Part shown: in pieces, positions 13,622 through 15,123 of the stretch | Layout of the letters: each line of letters begins with the position of its first letter | Numbering within the stretch: position 1 is the stretch's first letter | Source of the DNA: Syntrophaceae bacterium UBA6252 | Lineage (GTDB): Bacteria; Desulfobacterota; Syntrophia; Syntrophales; UBA6807 | Direction: 5' to 3' | Length of the DNA: 15,123 nucleotides | Assembly: GCA_002441265.1 (NCBI GenBank) | Contig: DJVQ01000018.1 | Coordinates: 1-15,123 of the forward strand | Program-made: the position numbers and the translations under genes | Notes under the pieces: generated by a model | The model's database searches: none | Told to the model about the DNA's origin: nothing | The model's input: the letters and a program-made list of their open reading frames with translations, nothing else

Positions 13622-15031
13622 ATGACGGAAGAACAAGGGGTAAGAACGCGGTTCGCCCCATCCCCGACGGGATATCTCCATATCGGCGGGGCAAGGACGG
13701 CCCTTTTCAACTGGCTTTTCGCACGGCACACGGGCGGAAAATTCATCCTTCGGGTCGAGGACACGGACCAGCAGCGGTCCACCGAGGAATCAACCCGGGC
13801 CATCCTGGACGCAATGACATGGCTCGGGCTGGACTGGGACGAGGGTCCCTTTTTCCAGGCGGAACGCGTGGAAATCCATCGGGAAAAGATCCGGCAGCTG
13901 GTCCGGGAAGGCAAGGCCTACTATTGCACCTGCTCCCAGGAGGTGCTGGAGGAAAAAAGGAAGAAGGCCCTTGCCGAGGGGCGGAAGCCCAAGTACGACG
14001 GCACCTGCAGGGACAAGGGCCTGAAGGAGTCGGAAGGTTCGGTCGTCCGGTTCAGGACGCCGGACGTGGGCGTCACCGTCGTGGACGATCTGATCAAGGG
14101 AACGGTCCGGTTCGAGAACGAGGAACTGGACGACCTGGTCATCCAGAGAGGCGACCGGTATCCCACGTACAATTTCGCCGTCGTCGTGGATGACGCCGAG
14201 ATGGGAATCACCCACGTCATCCGGGGGGACGACCATCTGAACAACACGCCCCGGCAGATCGTGATTTACGAGGCCCTGGGGTACAAGGTCCCCCGGTTCG
14301 CCCACGTTCCCATGATCCTGGGTTCCGACAAGACCCGTCTCAGCAAACGCCACGGGGCGACCTCCGTCATGGCCTATTTCGACATGGGGTATCTCCCCGA
14401 GGCCCTGGTGAACTACCTGGTCCGCCTCGGCTGGTCTTACGGCGACCAGGAGATCTTCTCCGCCGAGGAGATGATCCGGTGCTTCACCCTCGATTCCGTC
14501 GGGAAATCCGCCGCCGTGTTCAATCCGGACAAGCTCCTGTGGCTGAACCAGCATTATCTCCGGGAGTCCGATCCGGGACGGATCGCGAAAATGGTGAAGC
14601 CTTTCTTCCTGAAGGCGGGCATCGACGCGAGGGACGGGGCCTTTCTCGAGCGGGTCGTAGGCGACCTGAAATCCCGGTCGAAAACCCTGGCCGATCTCGC
14701 CGAGGCGGGCGCCTTCTATTTCCAGGACGCCGTTTCCTATGACGAAGGCGCGGCGAAGAAGTTCCTCACGGCCGACGTGGTCGACCCCCTGGAGGAGATC
14801 GCGCGCCTGATCCCGTCCCTTGCCGACTTCACGAAGGAGGGGATCGAAACCTTTCTACGGAAGATCGCCGACGAACGGCAGATCAAGCTGAAAGTCGTCG
14901 CCCAGCCGCTCCGGGTGGCCCTCACCGGAAAGACGGTGAGCCCCGGCATCGACGAGGTCATGATCACCCTCGGGAAGGACCGGGTGGCGAAGCGGATCGA
15001 CGATGCGATCCGTCTCATCCGCGGAGGATGA
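13622..15031 (+). CDS. gltX: Glutamyl-tRNA synthetase
   Basis: GltX charges tRNA-Glu with glutamate in the cytoplasm. The 469 residues match bacterial class Ib enzymes. The signature is FAPSPTGYLHIGGART at 11-26 (HIGH-type), and the second signature is DKTRLSKRHGATSV with the KMSKS-like LSKR at 240-243. C102, C104 and C129 correspond to the zinc-binding SWIM-like cysteines of E. coli GltX; a histidine fourth ligand is not obvious. The anticodon-binding domain fills the C-terminal third. Whether it is discriminating or also charges tRNA-Gln cannot be told from this window. The ATG at 13622 is supported by conserved VRTRFAPSPTG shortly after it; the ribosome-binding site is only a loose AAGGCGGG. 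It is the only plus-strand gene and ends 30 bases before the inverted repeat. Confidence 0.98.
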   Translation: MTEEQGVRTRFAPSPTGYLHIGGARTALFNWLFARHTGGKFILRVEDTDQQRSTEESTRAILDAMTWLGLDWDEGPFFQAERVEIHREKIRQLVREGKAYYCTCSQEVLEEKRKKALAEGRKPKYDGTCRDKGLKESEGSVVRFRTPDVGVTVVDDLIKGTVRFENEELDDLVIQRGDRYPTYNFAVVVDDAEMGITHVIRGDDHLNNTPRQIVIYEALGYKVPRFAHVPMILGSDKTRLSKRHGATSVMAYFDMGYLPEALVNYLVRLGWSYGDQEIFSAEEMIRCFTLDSVGKSAAVFNPDKLLWLNQHYLRESDPGRIAKMVKPFFLKAGIDARDGAFLERVVGDLKSRSKTLADLAEAGAFYFQDAVSYDEGAAKKFLTADVVDPLEEIARLIPSLADFTKEGIETFLRKIADERQIKLKVVAQPLRVALTGKTVSPGIDEVMITLGKDRVAKRIDDAIRLIRGG

Positions 15032-15048
15032 CAAATTGACGAACTCAT

Positions 15049-15123
15049 AAAAAAGCTCCAGAGGCAAGGCGCCCGAATCCCGGGGACTGAGGCGTACTTG
15101 GGGTACGCCGCAGGGACGAGGGA
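15049..15123 (+). repeat. Left part of a long inverted repeat after gltX (cut by window end)
   Basis: The core is a perfect hairpin: GGCGTAC (15091-15097), loop TTGGG, GTACGCC (15103-15109). An outer arm GCGCCCGAATCCC lies at 15069-15081, and the last four bases of the window (GGGA) are exactly the start of its reverse complement. The element also begins with AAAAAA (15049-15054), so a mirrored T run may follow outside, making it a possible two-way terminator. Similar long palindromic repeats occur between genes in Syntrophus-type genomes, as far as I recall. A degenerate relative is at 262-199. Confidence 0.6.

Noticed and set aside
13534..14193. A 219-codon plus-strand frame overlapping gltX
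   Set aside because: Out-of-frame Gly/Arg/Pro-rich shadow of gltX with no family features.
1..15123. tRNA or rRNA genes, CRISPR arrays, insertion sequences, phage or defence genes
   Set aside because: Nothing resembling them was seen on either strand; essentially all sequence is explained by housekeeping genes and short gaps.

Overview
This is a compact housekeeping region from a high-GC Gram-negative bacterium, most likely a Desulfobacterota (former Deltaproteobacteria) lineage such as a Syntrophia or Geobacter relative. The placement rests on gene order recalled from that group (rpmF, fab genes, rpiB, glyA, dCMP deaminase, nrdR, rib genes, nusB, then leuS nearby) and on a dispersed-looking repeat at the right end. 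No search could be run, so genus and species stay open.

Layout. Seventeen complete genes run leftward on the minus strand from 13424 to 401, plus the first 45 codons of leuS at 136-1. In transcription order they are yceD-like DUF177, rpmF, fabD, fabG, acpP, fabF, rpiB, glyA, dCMP deaminase, nrdR, ribE, ribBA, ribH, nusB, a stand-alone M17-peptidase N-terminal domain, trkA and trkH. Gaps are mostly under 20 bp and none exceeds 81 bp. Several junctions overlap (ATGA or GTGA), and no convincing internal terminator was seen. The run may therefore be one long transcript or a few nested ones. A single plus-strand gene, gltX (13622-15031), is divergent from it across a 197-bp promoter region. gltX is followed by the left part of a long inverted repeat that the window cuts.

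How the genes fit together. fabD, fabG, acpP and fabF are the core of type II fatty acid synthesis, headed by ribosomal protein L32 and DUF177 as in many bacteria. plsX and fabH, which often lie between rpmF and fabD, are absent here. RpiB interconverts ribulose 5-phosphate, a RibBA substrate, and ribose 5-phosphate. GlyA makes methylene-tetrahydrofolate, which thymidylate synthesis uses together with dUMP from dCMP deaminase. NrdR represses ribonucleotide reductase genes. ribE, ribBA and ribH cover riboflavin synthesis apart from ribD, which is missing from its usual place. TrkA and TrkH form a potassium uptake system.

No mobile element, phage, CRISPR, defence or secondary-metabolite system was found. 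The most unusual items are the cut inverted repeat with a degenerate relative upstream of leuS, the mirror-image TTGACAATT elements in the divergent promoter region, the orphan M17 N-domain, and the missing plsX-fabH and ribD.
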